The notes under the pieces: model-generated
Told to the model about the DNA's origin: nothing
The model's database searches: none
What the model saw: only the letters and a program-made list of their open reading frames with translations
Shown here: piece after piece, positions 45,121 through 57,214 of the stretch
Numbering within the stretch: position 1 is the first letter of the stretch
How the letters are laid out: each line of letters opens with the position of its first letter
NCBI RefSeq assembly: GCF_018294505.1
Contig: NC_057802.1
Span: 316,542,921 to 316,606,920, forward strand
Origin: Triticum aestivum
Taxonomy: Eukaryota; Streptophyta; Magnoliopsida; Poales; Poaceae
DNA length: 64,000 nt
Reading direction: 5' to 3'
Program-made: the position numbers and the translations under genes

Positions 45121-46751
45121 TGATACGTCTCCAACGTATCTATAATTTATAAAGTATTCATGCCATGTTTACAACAATTTTATATGATTTTGGTATGATT
45201 TGATTAGAATTAACCCGGACTGACGCTGTTTTCAGCAGAACTACCGTGGTGTCGTTTTTTGTGCAGAAATAGAAGTTCTCGGAATGGTCTAAAAATTCAC
45301 GGTGATCTTTTATGGACCAAAAGAGACCCCCGAAGCACAAGAGCTGGGCCAAAAGAGTCCCGAGGCAACGACAAGGGTGGAGGGCGTGCCCCTATCTTGC
45401 CGCTGCCTCGTGGACCCCCTTGACATGAGACCGACGCCAAAAATTCCTATAAATACCAAAACCCCCGAAAAGAAAACTAGATTGGGAGTTCCGTCGCCGC
45501 AAGCCTCTGTAGCCACGAAGAACCAATCGGGAGCCCGTTCCAGCGCCCTGCCGGAGGGGGAAACCATCACCGGAGGCCATCTTCATCATCCCGGCGGTCT
45601 CCATAACGAGAAGGGAGTAGTTCACCCTCGGGGCTGAGGGTATGTACCAGTAGCTATGTGTTTGATCTCTCTCTCTCTCTTTCTCTCGTGTTCTTGATTT
45701 GGCACGATCTTGATGTACCGCGAGCTTTGTTACTATAGTTGAATCATATGGTGTTTCTCCCCCTCTACCTTCTTGTGACGAATTGAGTTTTACCTTTGAT
45801 GTTTCACTATTATCGGATTGAATACTATTATGGATTTGAGAACACTTGATGTATGTCTTGCATGGGATACCCGTGCTGACAATGGGGTGTTCTATTGATT
45901 CACTTGATGTATGTTTCGGCACTCAACTCGCCGATTCCCGAGGTGACATTGGGGTAATCTATGCATAGGGGTTGATGCACGTTTTCGTCCTTGTTTCTCT
46001 AGTAGGAATCTTGGGGCACTCTTTGAGGTTCTTTGTGTTGGATTCAATATTATGAATCTAAAGTTATTTGATGCATATCGTATAATTGACCCACAGATAC
46101 TTGTGGTGACATTGGAGTATCTTGGTGACATTAGGGTTGATTGATGTGTATCATATGGTGTTATTTTACTACGAACTCTAGGGCTGTTTGTGATACTTAT
46201 AGGAATAGCTCAATGGATTGATCGGAAAGAATAACTTTGAGGTGGTTTCGTACCATACAAGCAATTTCATCTTATGTTCTCCACGATAGGAACTTTGGAG
46301 TGACTCTTTGTTGCACGTTGAGGGATTTCCATATGATCTAATTATGTTATTATTGTTGAGAGAACTTGCACTAGTGAAAGTATGAACCCTAGGCCTTGTT
46401 TCCAAGCATTGCAATACCGTTTTTGCTCACTTTTGTTACTAGTTACCTTGCTGTTTTTATATTTTTAGATTACAAAAACCTATATCTACTATCCATATTA
46501 CACTTGTATCACCATCTCTTCGCGGAACTAGTGCACCTATACAATTTACCATTGTATTGGGTGTGTTGGGGACACAAGATACTCTTTGTTATTTGGTTGC
46601 AGGGTTGTTTGAGCGAGACCATCTTATCCTACGCCTCTCACAGATTGATAAACCTTAGGTCATCCACTTGAGGGAAATTAGCTACCGTCCTTCAAAACTC
46701 TGCACTTGGAGGCCCAACAACGTCTACAGGAAGAAAGTTGCGTAGTAGACA
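45121..46751 (+). repeat. D1 right LTR
   Basis: 1,631 bp from TGATACGTCTCC to GTAGACA, preceded by the PPT and followed by leader sequence. TATAAAT lies at 45448-45454. Confidence 0.85.
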
Positions 46752-46767
46752 TCAAGCTCTTTTCTGC

Positions 46768-49395
46768 TGATACGTCTCCAACGTATCTATAATTCATGAA
46801 GTATTCATGCCATGTTTACAACAATTTTATATGATTTTGGTATGATTTGATTAGAACTAACCCGGAGTGACGCTGTTTTCAGCAGAACTACTGTGGTGTC
46901 ATTTTCTGTGCAGAAATAAAAGTTCTCGGAATGGACTAAAAATTTACGGTGATTTTTTATGGACCAAAAGAGACCCCTGAAGCACAAGAGTTGGGACAGA
47001 AGAGTCCCGAGGCAACGACAAGGGTGGAGGGCACCCCCCTGTCTTGCCGCTGCCTCGTGGACCCCCTTGATGTGAGACCGACGCCAAAAATTCCTATAAA
47101 TACCAAAACCCCAGAAAAGAAACCTAGATCGGGAGTTCCGCCGCCGCAAGCCTATGTAGCCAAGAAAAACAAATCTGGAGCCCGTTCCGACACCCTGCCG
47201 GTGGGGGAAACCATCACCGGAGGCCATCTTCATCATCTTGGCGGTCTCCATGACGAGGACGGAGTAGTTCACCCTCGGTGCTGAGGGTATGTACCAGTAG
47301 TTTTGTGTTTGATCGCTCTTTCTCTCGTGTTCTTGATTTGGCACGATCTTGATGTATTGTGAGCTTTGTTACTGTAGTTGAATCATATGGCGTTTCTCCC
47401 CATCTACCTTCTTATGATGAATTGAGTTTTACCTTTGAGGTTTCACTATTATCGGATTGAATACTATTATGGATTTGAGAACACTTGATGTATGTCTTGC
47501 GTGGGATACCCATGGTGACAATGGGGTGTTCTATTGATCCACTTGATGTATGTTTTGGCAATCAACTCACGGATTCCTGAGGTGACATTAGGATAATCTA
47601 TGCATAGGGGTTGATGCATGTTTTCGTCCTTGTTTCTCCGGTAGGAATCTTGGGGCACTTTTTGACGTTCTTTGTGTTGGATTGAATATTATGAATTTGA
47701 AGTTGTTTGATGCATATCGTATAATTGACCCACAGATACTTGTGGTGACATTGGAGTATGTAGGTGACATTAGGGTTGATTGATGTGTGTCATATGGTGT
47801 TATTTTACTATGAACTCTAGGGTTGTTTGTGACACTTAAAGGAATACCTCAATGGATTGATCGGAAAGAATAACTTTGAGGTGGTTTCGTACCCTACAAG
47901 CAATTTCATCTTACGTTCTCCGCGATAGGAACTTTGGAGTGACTCTTTGTTGCACGTTGAGGGATTGCCATATGATCCAATTATGTTATCATTGTTGAGA
48001 GAACTTGCACTAGTGAAAGTATGAACCCTAGGCCTTGTTTCCAACCATTAAAATACCGTTTGTGCTCACTTTTGTTACTAGTTACCTTGCTGTTTTTATA
48101 TTTTTCACATTACAAAAATCTGTATCTACCATCCATATTACACTTGTATCACCATCTCTTCACCGAACTAGTGCACGTGCACAATTTACCATTGTATTGG
48201 GTGTGTTGGGGACACGAGAGACTCTTTGTCATTTGGTTGCAGGGTTGTTTGAGAGAGACCATCATCATCCTATGCCTCCCACGGCTTGATAAACCTTAGG
48301 TCATCCACTTGAGGGAAATTTGCTACTGTCCTACAAAACTCTGTAGTTGGAGGCCCAACAACGTCTACAAGGATAAAGTTGCATAGTAGACATCAAGCTC
48401 TTTTGTCGCGCTGTTGCTAGGGAGGTTAGTGCTTGAAGGTATATGAAATAAAACTACAAAAAAATGGAATTGAGGTTGCCTCCTATGCTTCATTTTTTAA
48501 TGTCTTCCGTGAAAAATGATGGAAAGGAAAATTGTGCTCAAGTGTTAGAAGAAGAAGTCAATAAAATGTATGGATCTAAATATTTGAATGATGAGCATGA
48601 TTGCAATGTTGTTAGTATGAATTCTTTGAATATCCATGATGCTAATGATATGCAAAGCCACAAGCTTGGGGATGCTATGTTTGATGAAGATATTTTTTGT
48701 CCCCAAGTTTTGATGAGCAAATTTATTATGATGATAGCATGCCTCCTATTTATGATGTTTATATTGATGAAAGTGGGTTTGGAAGAGTGTCACCTCTAAG
48801 TAATGAGCCCACTATTTTGGAGGGTGTTGAATCTTATAATATTTATGAAAGTGGATTTGGAGAGGTCATGACTTTATGTAGTGATGAATCCACTATTTCG
48901 GAAGAGGTTCCAATTGATTATGAGAACAAAGTTGCTAAAGAATAATGATAACCATGAAACTTGTCATCATGATTTTAATTTTCAATTGGATTATGCCTCA
49001 CACGATAGTTATTTTGTTGAATTTGCTCCCACTACTATCCATGAGAATAAATTTGCTTATGTGGAGAGTAATAAATTTTTTATGCTTGTGGATCATGAAA
49101 AGAATGCTTTATGTGATAGTTATATTGTTGAATTCATTCATGATGCTACCGAAAATTATTATGAGAGAGGAACATATGCTTCTACATATTGCAATAATAT
49201 CAAGTTTCCTCTCTATGTGTTGAAAATCTTGAAGTTATGCTTGTTTTGCCTTCCTATGCTAGTTGATTCTTGCTCCCATAAATTGTTTGCTCACAAAATC
49301 CCTATGCATAGGAAGTGGGTTAGACTTAAATGTACTAGTGATATGCTTTATGATGCTCCCGTTATGTTTCAACTCTTATCTTTTATGTGAGCATC
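46768..49395 (+). mobile_element. Element D2: LTR, PBS and 5' internal part
   Basis: The LTR is 46768-48392 (TATAAAT at 47095-47101). A leader TCAAGCTCTTTT and a PBS-like GTCGCGCTGTTGCTAGGGA at 48405-48423 follow; element C has TGGCGCCGTTGCTGGGGA at the same position. The internal region is cut at 49395 by the CACTA element. It is inserted in the leader of D1 (TCTGC at 46763-46767 is the likely left duplication). Confidence 0.78.
48464..49390 (+). pseudogene. D2 gag-position ORF of unknown function, frameshifted
   Basis: The reading passes through three frames: 48464-48720 (MELRLPPMLHFLMSSVKND), 48697-48945 (ESGFGRVSPLSNEPT and ESGFGEVMTLCSDESTI, a repeated motif), then 48950-49390 (LDYASHDSYFVEFAPTTIHE, VLKILKLCLFCLPML). 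It has no zinc knuckle, protease or RT motif. It is acidic and repetitive and lies where gag is expected. The homologous piece in D1 is at 41130-41406. Its role is unknown. Confidence 0.6.
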
Positions 49396-49930
49396 CACTA
49401 GTGCAGGTTGCTGCTAACGCGACACTACGATCAGAGACCCTTCGACGAAACTGTGTGCGATGCATTAATCGCAAACAGTGGTGTAAAAAACCTGTCAAAA
49501 AAGGTGCAAAACGTTTGCGATGACGGATGCATCAAACACGGTTCAGATTTTAGTTGCGTGTGTGATGCAGGGCATACGGTTCAGTTCAGTTAACTGTTTG
49601 CGATGTGGCAGAACAAAAGAAATGGGCAGCCAGATGAAGGCGTGTGCGATATAGAGCTTACGGTTCACTCGGATGAGCTGTTGGTGATTAGGGAACACAA
49701 CATAAACGGTCAGCCAAATCAAGGTGTGTGCGATATACGACATCCGGTTCACTCGGATGAACTGTTTTCGATTAGGCAACGCAACAGAAACGGTTCAACC
49801 AGATCAAGGTGTGTGCAATGGAGGGCATATAGTTCATTCCGATAAACTGTTTGTGTGGAGCCAAGAGAATAGAAACGTTTCACATAAACAAGATGTGTGT
49901 AATACGCGGCAAACATCCAATTACATAGGT
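49396..49930 (+). repeat. CACTA terminal and subterminal repeat region
   Basis: Repeats of the type TGTGTGCGATATA lie near 49452, 49511, 49559, 49592, 49642, 49724, 49808 and 49892. In CACTA elements such motifs bind the transposase subunits. The spacing is about 35-85 bp. Confidence 0.7.
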
Positions 49931-50197
49931 TGCTAGTACACACATGACATTTCCACACACCAAAGTAAACTATTACATGCATAATTAACTAGGATAAACG
50001 ATCATCTGATCATCATCTACTTCTTGTGCTAGCTCGATGTTCCTTCTATTCTAAGTTTCCATTAATTGCTGGCATTTTATGAACATGCCACCGTTTCCCG
50101 CCATTTCCTCACCGGTTTCCCGCCACCCAGCGATATTGCGCATAAACCTAGGCAGCGCGCGACGCACGGATGCTACAAGCGTAGCCTATAGCACATC

Positions 50198-50489
50198 CAC
50201 CTTTTCCAAGCACGCCAACCCACCAAAGCGCTGCCTCCGCCATCAACCATGTCGACGAGGAAAACGAGCAGGCACCACGGCCCGTCAAGGCCGAGGCGCT
50301 CCTCGGCAACGCGATGGACGATGTCGTGATGCGCATTATCGCCAAGGTTGAGCAGACCCTTGGCGCATGGCGCTTCAGCGTCGCGGATCAAGATAGGCAT
50401 GTCAGCGCCGAGAGGCTGCAGCTCACCGCACAACATGATCGATGGCGCGCCGCAGAGTAAGCTAGGCACGTCCGCGCCGATAGGCTGTG
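50198..50489 (+). pseudogene. CACTA-borne ORF, first half (split by element C)
   Basis: An open frame with in-frame Met at 50314 (MDDVVMRIIAKVEQTLGAW), then a 23-residue unit RHVSAERLQLTAQHDRWRAA that is repeated once as RHVRADRLWL... across the insertion. A TAA separates the two units. Another ATG in a different frame (50248, MSTRKTSRHHGPSRPRR) may mark the original start before a frameshift. The sequence is GC-rich, unlike its surroundings. The function is unknown. Confidence 0.5.
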
Positions 50490-50494
50490 GCTCG

Positions 50495-52068
50495 TGATAC
50501 GTCTCCAACGTATCTATAATTTTTGATTGCTTCATGCTATATTATATTCTGTTTTGGATGTTTAACGGGCTTTATTATACACTTTATATCATTTTTGGGA
50601 CTAACCTATTAACCGGAGGCCCAGCCCAGAATTGCTGTTTTTTTGCCTATTTCAGTGTTTCGCAGAAAAAGAATATCAAATGGAGTCCAAACGGAATGAA
50701 ACCTTCGGGAACGTGATTTTCGGAACGAACGTGATCCAGAGGACTTGGACCCTACGTCAAGAAAGCTACCAGGAAGGCACGGGTAGGGGGGCGCGCCTAC
50801 CCCCCTAGGCGCGTCCTCCACCCTCGTGGGGCCCACGTTGCTCCACCGACGTACTTCTTCCTCCTATATATACCTACGTACCCCCAAACCAACAGAAGCA
50901 TCCACGAAAACCTAATTCCACCGCCGCAACCTTCTGTACCCGTGAGATCCCATCTTGGGGCCTTTTCCGGCGTCCTGCCGGAGGGGGCATTGATCACGGA
51001 GGGCTTCTACATCAACACCATAGCCTCTCCGATGATGTGTGAGTATTTTACCTCAGACCTTCGGGTCCATAGTTGTTAGCTAGATAGCTTCTTCTCTCTC
51101 TTTGGATCTCAATACAATGTTCTCCCCCTCTCTTGTGGAGATCTATTCGATGTAATCTTATTTTGCGGTGTGTTTGTTGAGACCGATGAATTGTGGGTTT
51201 ATGATCAAGTTTATCTATGAATAATATTTGAATCTCCTCTGAATTCTTTTATGTATGATTGGTTATCTTTGCAAGTCTCTTCGAATTATCAGTTTGGTTT
51301 GGCCTACTAGATTGATCTTTCTTGCAATGGGAGAAGTGCTTAGCTTTGGGTTCAATCTTGCGGTGTCCTTTCCCAGTGACAGTAGGGGCAGCAAGGCACG
51401 TATTGTATTGTTGCCATCGAGGATAACAAGATGGGGTTTATATCATATCGCATGAGTTTATCCCTCTACATCATGTCATCTTACTTAAAGCGTTACTCTG
51501 TTCTTTGAACTTAATACTCTAGATGCATGCTGGATAGCGGTCGATGTGTGGAGTAATAGTAGTAGATGCAGGCAGGAGTCGGTCTACTTGTCTCGGACGT
51601 GATGCCTATATACATGACCATACCTAGATATTCTCATAACTATGCTCAATTCTGTCAATTGCTCAACAGTAATTTGTTCACGCACCGTAATATTTATGCT
51701 CTCGAGAGAAGCCACTAGTGAAACCTATGGCCCCTGGGTCTATTTTCCATCATATTAATCTTCCAACACTTAGCTATTTTTATTGCCTTTTATTTTACTT
51801 TGCATCTTTATCGTAAAAATACCAAAAATATTATCTTATCATATCTATCAGATCTCACTCTCGTAAGTGACCGTTGAGGGATTGACAACCCCTTTATCGC
51901 GTTGGTTGCGAGGTTCTTGTTTGTTTGTGTAGGTGCGAGGGACTCGTGCGTGGTCTCCTACTGGATTGATACCTTGGTTCTCAAAAACTGGGGGAAATAC
52001 TTACGCTACTTTATTGCATCACCCTTTCTTCTTCAAGGGAAAACCAACGCAGTGATCAAGAGGTAGCA
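50495..52068 (+). repeat. Element C 5' LTR
   Basis: It begins TGATACGTCTCCAACGTAT and ends GAGGTAGCA. TATATATA lies at 50865-50872. It has an additional GC-rich palindromic insert (CGCGCCTACCCCCCTAGG) near 50788-50806 that is absent from the 3' LTR. Confidence 0.9.
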
Positions 52069-52079
52069 AGAAGGATTTC

Positions 52080-52097
52080 TGGCGCCGTTGCTGGGGA
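52080..52097 (+). other. Element C primer-binding site
   Basis: TGGCGCCGTTGCTGGGGA, 11 bp after the LTR end. It is not the Met-tRNA type used by A and E. D2 has an eroded version at the same place. Confidence 0.75.
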
Positions 52098-52272
52098 GAT
52101 CTACGCCAAGTCAAGTCAAGTCAAGGCATACCAAGTACCCGTCACAAACTCATCTCCCTCGCATTACATTATTTGCCATTTGCCTCTCGTTTTCCTCTCC
52201 CCCACTTCACCCTTGCCGTTTTATTCACCCTCTCTTTTCCGTTTGCCTCTTTTTGCTCGCTTTTCCTTCGCC

Positions 52273-52857
52273 ATGTCGGAACCAAAAAGAGTTGGGGGTT
52301 CTCTCCCGAGCTTGGACGATCCTTCTATTCTATCTAAACTCATAAATAAAGCTATGGAAAAACCTGCCGGAGTTGTCAATGAGAGTCTTAATAATTTTGA
52401 AGAAGATGATTCCGGAATTTTTCGTTATTTACTCGATGAATCTTTGAAAGATGCGTGGGATAGGCTGTTAAGGATCCGGGCTAGCTATGTGCCCCAGTAT
52501 CAAATTGAGGTTTACCTAAAAATATTTTATGTTGGGTTGCCCGCTTCGTTCAAACAAGTTTTAGATTCTATTTTTGAAGAGGGTTTTCTTGAAGGGGACC
52601 CCATAGATACCTATGAAAAAATAAAAACTATATTTGGGCACCCCATGAATGAGAAAGTTGAATCCACATCTCTTTTGCTCTCCTGCCAAAACGAATCTAT
52701 CAAAGAAATAAAAGCTAGCCTAGATGCAAATTTCCGCAACGTGCTTAATCTTTCTTCTACCATTAATAGCCACATGCTTTATCAAAATAGAAAGATTAAT
52801 TCCATAGATAACAAGTTTGCTCTTTTCTTCCCTAAAACCAAAGATGGCAATACCTAG
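52273..52857 (+). CDS. Element C short ORF in gag position
   Basis: An intact 194-residue ORF from MSEPKRVGG. The sequence from upstream ATG 52180 reads through Pro/Leu-rich text that looks like untranslated leader, so 52273 (context CGCCATGTC) is preferred. The middle (DDSGIFRYLLDESLKDAWDR, RASYVPQYQIEVYLKIFYVG) resembles the N-terminal part of gypsy gag domains, and the C-terminus looks helical. There is no zinc knuckle, protease or RT. It may help packaging with enzymes from a helper element. It is unlike the D2 ORF although the rest of the element is related. Confidence 0.7.
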   Translation: MSEPKRVGGSLPSLDDPSILSKLINKAMEKPAGVVNESLNNFEEDDSGIFRYLLDESLKDAWDRLLRIRASYVPQYQIEVYLKIFYVGLPASFKQVLDSIFEEGFLEGDPIDTYEKIKTIFGHPMNEKVESTSLLLSCQNESIKEIKASLDANFRNVLNLSSTINSHMLYQNRKINSIDNKFALFFPKTKDGNT

Positions 52858-55645
52858 ATCTACCCTTGCTTGTATGCCTAGCTAGGGGCGTTAAACAATA
52901 GCGCTTGTTGGGAGGCAACCCAATTTTATTTTTAGTTTTTTTACTTTTTTCTTCTGTTTAGGAATAAATCTTTGATCTATCCTATGGTTAGATGTGTTTT
53001 TATGTTTTAATTAGTGTTTGTGCCAAGTTAAACTATAGGATCTTCTTGGATGATAGTTATTTGATCTTGCTGAAAATTCCAGAAACTTTCTGTTCACGAA
53101 AACAATTGTTAAAAATCACCAGAACGTGATAAAATATTGATTCCAATTGCTTCTGATCAATAAACAAATTGTCTAGGTCTTCCTATTTTGGCCGAATTTT
53201 TCGAGTTCCAGAAGTTTGTGTTAGTTACAGATTACTACAGACTGTTCTGTTTTTGACAGATTCTGTTTTTCGTGTGTTGTTTGCTTATTTTGATGAACCT
53301 ATGGCTAGTAAAATAGTTTATAAACCATAGAGAAGTTGGAATACAGTAGGTTTAACACCAATATAAATAAAGAATGAGTTCATTACAGTACCTTGAAGTG
53401 GTGTTTTGTTTTCTTTCGCTAACGGAGCTCACGAGATTTTCTGTTAAGTTTTGTGTTGTGAAGTTTTCAAGTTTTGGGTAAAAGATTTGATGGATTATAG
53501 AACAAGGAGTGGCAAGAGCCTAAGCTTGGGGATGCCCATGGCACCCCAAGATAATCTAAGGACACCAAAAAGCCAAAGCTTGGGGATGCCCCGGAAGGCA
53601 TCCCCTCTTTCGTCTACTTCCATCGGTAACTTTACTTGGAGCTATATTTTTATTCACCACATGACATGTGTTTTGCTTGGAGCATCTTGTATTATTTGAG
53701 TCTTTATTTGTTAGTTTGCCACAATCATCCTTGCTGTAGACACCTTTTGAGAGAGACACACTTGATTCGGAATTTGTTAGAATACTCTATGTGCTTCACT
53801 TATATCTTTTGAGCTATATAGTTTTTGCTCTAGTGCTTCACTTATATCTTTTAGAGCACGGTGGTGGATTTGTTTTATAGAAACTATTGTTCTCTCATGC
53901 TTCACTTATATTATTTTGAGAGTCGTACAAAACAGCGTGGCAATTTGCTTTAATTATGATAGGCATCCAAGATTAGTAAAAAAATTCTTATGAGTGTGTT
54001 GAATACTATGAGAAGTTTGATGCTTGATAATCGTTTTGAGATATAAAGGTGGTGATATTAGAGTCATGCTAGTTGAGTAGTTGAGGATTTGAGAAATACT
54101 TGTGTTAAAGTTCGTGATTCCCGTAGCATGCACGTATGGTGAACCGTTATGTGATGAAGTCGGAGCATGATTTATTTATTGATTGTCTTCCTTATGAGTG
54201 GCGGTCGGGGACGAGCGATGGTCTTTTCCTACCAATCTATCCCCCTAGGAGCATGCGCGTAATACTTTGCTTTGATAACTTGTAGATTTTTGCAATAAAT
54301 ATATGAGTTCTTTATGACTAATGTTGAGTCCATGGATTATACGCACTTTTCTTCCTTCCACCATTGCTAGCCTCTCTAATACCGCACACTTTTCGCCGGT
54401 ATCATACACCCACCATATACCTTCCTCAAAACAGCCACCATACCTACCTATCTTGGCATTTCCATAGACATTCCGAGATATATTGCCATGCAACTTACCA
54501 CCGTTCCGTTTACTATGACACGCTCCATCATTGTCACATTGCTTCGCATGATCATGTAGTTGACATCGTATTTGTGGCAAATCCACCGTTCATAATTCTT
54601 TCATACATGTCACTCTTGATTCATTGCATATCCCGGTACACCGCCGGAGGCATTCACATAGAGTCATATTTTGTTCTAAGTATTGAGTTGTAATTGTTGA
54701 GTTGTAAGTAAATAAAAGTGTGATGATCATCATTTTTAGAGCATTGTCCCAAGTGAGGAAAGGATGATGTAGACTATGATTCCCCCATAAGTCGGGATGA
54801 GACTCCGGACTAAAAAAAAGAGGCCATAAAAAAAAGAGAAAAGGCCCAAATAAAAAAATTGAGAGAAAAAGAGAGAAGGGACAATGTTACTATACTTTTA
54901 CCACACTTGTGCTTCAAAGTAGCACCATGATCTTCATGATAGAGAGTCTCCTATGATATCACTTTCATATACTAGTGGGAATTTTTCATTATAGACTTGG
55001 CTTGTATATTCCAATAATGGGCTTCCTCAAAATGCCCTATGTCTTCGTGAGCAAGCGAGTTGGATGCACACCCACTTAGTTTCTTTGTTGAGCTTTCATA
55101 TACTTATAGCTCTAGTGCATCCGTTGCATGGCAATCCCTACTCACTCACATTGATATCTATTAATGGGCATCTCCATAGCCCGTTGATATGCCTACTTGA
55201 TGTGAGACTATCTTGTCCCTCTTTTTGTCTTCTCCACAACCACCCTTTCTATTCCACATATAGTGCTATGTCCATGGCTCACGCTCATGTATTGCGTGAA
55301 GATTGAAAAAGTTTGAGAACACCAAAAGTATGAAACAATTGCTTGGCTTGTCATCGGGGTTGTGCATGATTTAAATACTTTGTGTGGTGAAGATAGAGCA
55401 TAGCCAGACTATATGATTTTGTAGGGATAACTTTCTTTGGCCATGTTATTTTGAGAAGACATAATTGCTTAGTTAGTATGCTAGAAGTATTATTATTTTT
55501 ATGTCAATATTAAACTTTTGTCTTGAATCTTTCGGATCTGAATATTCAACACAAATAAGAGAATTACATTGAAATTATGCCAAGTAGCATTCCACATCAA
55601 AAATTCTGTTTTTAACATTTACTTACTCGAGGACGAGCAGGAATT
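52858..55645 (+). mobile_element. Element C non-coding internal region
   Basis: It is related to D1 41600-45120 in the same order: GGGAGGCAACCCAATTTTA near the start, two PPT-like hairpins (53519-53546 and 53576-53607), the GAGTGGCGGTCGGGGACGAG word, a purine-rich tract near 54810-54880 and the ACTCGAGGACGAGCAGGAAT end. No coding sequence is supported. Confidence 0.75.
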
Positions 55646-55660
55646 AAGCTTGGGGATGCT

Positions 55661-57209
55661 TGATACGTCTCCAACGTATCTATAATTTTTGATTGCTTCA
55701 TGCTATATTATATTCTGTTTTGGATGTTAACGGGCTTTATTATACACTTTCATATCATTTTTGGGACTAACCTATTAACCGGAGGCCCAGCCCAGAATTG
55801 CTGTTTTTTTGCCTATTTCAGTGTTTCGCAGAAAAAGAATATCAAACGGAGTCCAAACGGAATGAAACCTTCGGGAACGTGATTTTCGGAACAAACGTGA
55901 TCCAGAAGACTTGGACCCTACGTCAAGAAAGCTACCATGAAGGCACGAGGTAGGGGGGCGCGCCCTCCACCCTCGTGGGGCCCACGTTGCTCCACCGACG
56001 TACTTCTTCCTCCTATATATACCTACGTACCCCCAAACCAACAGAAGCATCCACGAAAACCTAATTCCACCACCGCAACCTTCTGTACCCGTGAGATCCC
56101 ATCTTGGGGCCTTTTCCGGCGTCCTGCCGGAGGGGGCATTGATCACGGAGGGCTTCTACATCAACACCATAGCCTCTCCGATGATGTGTGAGTAGTTTAC
56201 CTCAGACCTTCGGGTCCATAGTTATTAGCTAGATGGCTTCTTCTCTCTCTTTGGATCTCAATACAATGTTCTCCCCCTCTCTCGTGGAGATCTATTCGAT
56301 GTAATCTTCTTTTGCGGTGTGTTTGTTGAGACCGATGAATTGTGGGTTTATGATCAAGTTTATCTATGAACAATATTTGAATATCCTCTGAATTCTTTTA
56401 TGTATGATTGGTTATCTTTGCAAGTCTCTTCGAATTATCAGTTTGGTTTGGCCTACTAGATTGATCTTTCTTGCAATGGGAGAAGTGCTTAGCTTTGGGT
56501 TCAATCTTGCGGTGTCCTTTCCTAGTGACAGTAGGGGCAGCAAGGCACGTATTGTATTGTTGCCATTGAGTATAACAAGATGGGGTTTATATCATATTGC
56601 ATGAGTTTATCCCTCTACATCATGTCATCTTACTTAAAGCGTTACTCTGTTCTTTGAACTTAATACTCTAGATGCATGCTGGATAGCGGTCGATGTGTGA
56701 AGTAATAGTAGTAGATGTAGGCAGGAGTCGGTCTACTTGTCTCGGACGTGATGCCTATATACATGATCATACCTAGATATTCTCATAACTATGCTCAATT
56801 CTGTCAATTGCTCAACAGTAATTTTGTTCACCCACCGTAATGTTTATGCTCTCGAGAGAAGCCACTAGTGAAACCTATGGCCCCCGGGTCTATTTTCCAT
56901 CATATTAATCTTCCAACACTTAGCTATTTTTATTGCCTTTTATTTTACTTTGCATCTTTATCATAAAAATACCAAAAATATTATCTTATCAGATCTCACT
57001 CTCGTAAGTGACCGTTGAGGGATTGACAACCCCTTTATCGCGTTGGTTGCGAGGTTCTTGTTTGTTTGTGTAGGTGCGAGGGACTCGTGCGTGGTCTCCT
57101 ACTGGATTGATACCTTGGTTCTCAAAAACCGAGGGAAATACTTACGCTACTTTACTGCATCACCCTTTCCTCTTCAAGGGAAAACCAACGCAGTGCTCAA
57201 GAGGTAGCA
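55661..57209 (+). repeat. Element C 3' LTR
   Basis: It is preceded by the PPT and followed by GCTCG. TATATATA lies at 56014-56021. It is collinear with the 5' LTR, with few substitutions and small indels. Confidence 0.9.
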
Positions 57210-57214
57210 GCTCG

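Larger units (their letters stand above)
39940..46767 (+). mobile_element. Element D1: non-autonomous LTR retrotransposon
   Basis: The order is 5' LTR (39940 to about 41100, its end deleted), internal region (about 41115-45120), PPT AAGCTTGGGGATGC (45107-45120), LTR (45121-46751), then a 16-bp leader start TCAAGCTCTTTTCTGC. It encodes no pol. The two LTRs differ by many substitutions. ACTAC (39935-39939) is the presumed left target duplication. The LTR start TGATACGTCTCCAACGTAT is very common in wheat. I do not give a family name. Confidence 0.78.
50495..57209 (+). mobile_element. Element C: complete non-autonomous LTR retrotransposon, TSD GCTCG
   Basis: LTRs are 50495-52068 and 55661-57209, flanked by GCTCG at 50490-50494 and 57210-57214. 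A PBS of the TGGCGCCGTTGCTGGGGA type lies at 52080-52097. The PPT AAGCTTGGGGATGC lies near 55646-55659. One short ORF lies in the gag position and there is no pol. The LTRs are nearly identical, so the insertion is fairly young compared with D1. Confidence 0.9.
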
